From NCBI GenBank assembly GCA_020443945.1, contig JAIZWN010000610.1:1-6100 (forward strand): a stretch of DNA of 6,100 bases, given 5' to 3'. A program made the position numbers and the translations under genes. This stretch comes from Candidatus Thiosymbion ectosymbiont of Robbea hypermnestra. GTDB taxonomy: Bacteria > Pseudomonadota > Gammaproteobacteria > Chromatiales > Chromatiaceae. This document shows, one piece after another, positions 5,441 to 6,100 of the stretch. Numbering within the stretch: position 1 is the first letter of the stretch; each line of letters opens with the position of its first letter. Under the pieces are notes generated by a model. It did no database searches. It saw only the letters and a program-made list of their open reading frames with translations, and was not told where the DNA came from.

Positions 5441-5743
5441 CGTAGGATGGGCAGTGAGCGGAGCGACATGATGTGATGAGCGCGACGGACCATACCCCGA
5501 TGTGGTAGACATAGAGATCGCATCAAACAATATGGTAAGTGGAGCGAACCGCATCGATTGGAACTCACCGTATTCTACGCGGACTGCATCTTTCACACCG
5601 GGGAATAACCATTGGCAATGGCGTCTCCTTCGTTGATGCGGTTCGCGCTATTCTCGATGTTCACCATATCATCGATACGACTCCCGACATCCTTGGTATT
5701 TACCCTATCATTGGTATATTCACCGCGCTCACCACATCCTACG
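5441..5743. repeat. Compound GTAGGATG repeat element A
   Basis: Starts CGTAGGATG (5441-5449) and ends CATCCTACG (5735-5743), exact inverted ends. The left part (5442-5617) is shared with element B at 172 of 176 positions. Relative to the solo repeat at 499-537, about 81 bp are inserted after GTGAGCGGAGCG (5466-5546), flanked by the similar phrases GTGAGCGGAGCGA and GTAAGTGGAGCGA. An internal reverse module, ACTCACCGTATTCTACG (5563-5579), mirrors the start. The right part (5618-5743) is a diverged inverted relative: its complement reads GTAGGATGTGGTGAGCGCGG and later GCGCGAACCGCATC. Open frames across it on both strands are repeat-derived and I do not call them genes. Confidence 0.8.
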
Positions 5744-5954
5744 AATCGTGCAGGTTTCGTGGTTTTGTAGGATGGGCAGTGAGCGGAGCGACATGATGTG
5801 ATGGGCGCGACGGACCATACCCCGATGTGGTAGACATAGAGATCGCATCAAACAATATGGTAAGCGGAGCGAACCGCATCGATTGGAACTCACCGTATTC
5901 TACGCGGATTGCATCCTTCACACCGGGGAATAACCATTGGCATAGGAAAATGAA

Positions 5955-6017
5955 GAAATGGGGTCAGGTTTTGATATGTGCCTTCAAGAGTCACGGATCA
6001 AGACCTGACCCCATTTC
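5955..6017. repeat. Long GGGGTCAGG stem-loop
   Basis: GAAATGGGGTCAGGT (5955-5969) pairs perfectly with ACCTGACCCCATTTC (6003-6017). The stem continues inward through TTTGAT/ATCAAG with one G-T wobble, for about 21 bp around a 21-base loop. Sequences of the AATGGGGTCAGG...CCTGACCCCATT type occur, as I recall, next to IS200-like and REP-associated tyrosine transposase genes. No transposase is present here. Confidence 0.75.
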
Positions 6018-6042
6018 CGCGCTGCCAGCTTCCTGCCGGCCT

Positions 6043-6065
6043 GATGGGCGCTGGCTTTGCCCATC
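6043..6065. repeat. Short REP hairpin at the end of element B
   Basis: GATGGGC (6043-6049) pairs with GCCCATC (6059-6065) around a 9-base loop. The complement, GTAGGATGGGCAAAGCC, is a familiar dispersed palindrome of proteobacterial intergenic DNA. It supplies the right terminus of element B. Confidence 0.6.
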
Positions 6066-6100
6066 CTACGGGTTGGTCATGGGTTACGACGAGGCCTCCT

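Larger units (their letters stand above)
5767..6069. repeat. Compound GTAGGATG repeat element B
   Basis: Starts GTAGGATGGGC (5767-5777) and ends GCCCATCCTAC (6059-6069), an exact 11-bp inverted end. The first 176 bp copy element A with four transitions, at A positions 5479, 5540, 5584 and 5591. Both copies break from each other at the same point, after ATTGGCA (5617 in A, 5942 in B). From there B holds different sequence: a long GGGGTCAGG hairpin and then a short REP hairpin. Total length is 303 bp against 301 bp for A measured between the same bases. Confidence 0.8.

Noticed and set aside
5252..5596. Minus-strand open frame starting MKDAVRVEYGEFQSM, repeated at 5739-5921
   Set aside because: It lies wholly in repeat DNA, runs on into unrelated intergenic sequence, has no ribosome-binding site and resembles no protein I know.
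5539..5796. Plus-strand open frame of 85 codons across element A
   Set aside because: It crosses repeat module boundaries, has a start inside the repeat and shows no domain; it is best explained as chance.

Overview
The window looks like chromosomal DNA of a gammaproteobacterium. It has a GC-rich, gene-dense core at about 1200-5260, and both flanks are AT-richer and packed with short palindromic and terminally inverted repeats. The IspD and IspF proteins resemble the Escherichia coli enzymes across their signature motifs. I cannot name the genus; a repeat-rich Chromatiales-like or sulfur-oxidising lineage is only a guess.

Left flank (1-1197). Three copies of a MITE-like element of about 115-140 bp (44-178, 855-993, 1018-1132) share a conserved core and inverted ends of the type AATAGNACAGGAT. 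Between copies 1 and 2 lie the last ~23 codons of a broken gene, then a small conserved-hypothetical gene (262-537). The tail of that second gene is formed by a GTAGGATGGGC repeat. A 100-bp REP-like palindrome (743-842) and a small CATTCCGGC hairpin (587-609) also lie here. I see no intact gene in 538-1197.

Core (1198-5260). ispD and ispF overlap by one base and encode two steps of the MEP isoprenoid pathway. After a 67-base gap come three overlapping genes on the same strand: an inner-membrane-anchored arylsulfotransferase-like (ASST) beta-propeller protein, a small membrane protein, and a P-loop sulfotransferase of the PAPS-dependent type. The overlaps suggest translational coupling and a shared job, probably sulfation of a cell-surface or small-molecule acceptor. 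That function is inferred; no acceptor can be read from the sequence. The sulfotransferase gene carries a fresh-looking 24-codon in-frame duplication near its 3' end.

Right flank (5261-6100). A hairpin just past the operon may act as its terminator. Two tandem compound repeats of almost equal length follow (5441-5743 and 5767-6069). Both have GTAGGATG/CATCCTAC ends and share a 176-bp left part with only four differences, all transitions, but their right parts are unrelated. The second carries a 21-bp-stem hairpin (GGGGTCAGG type) of the sort seen near REP-associated or IS200-like transposases. No gene is supported in this flank.
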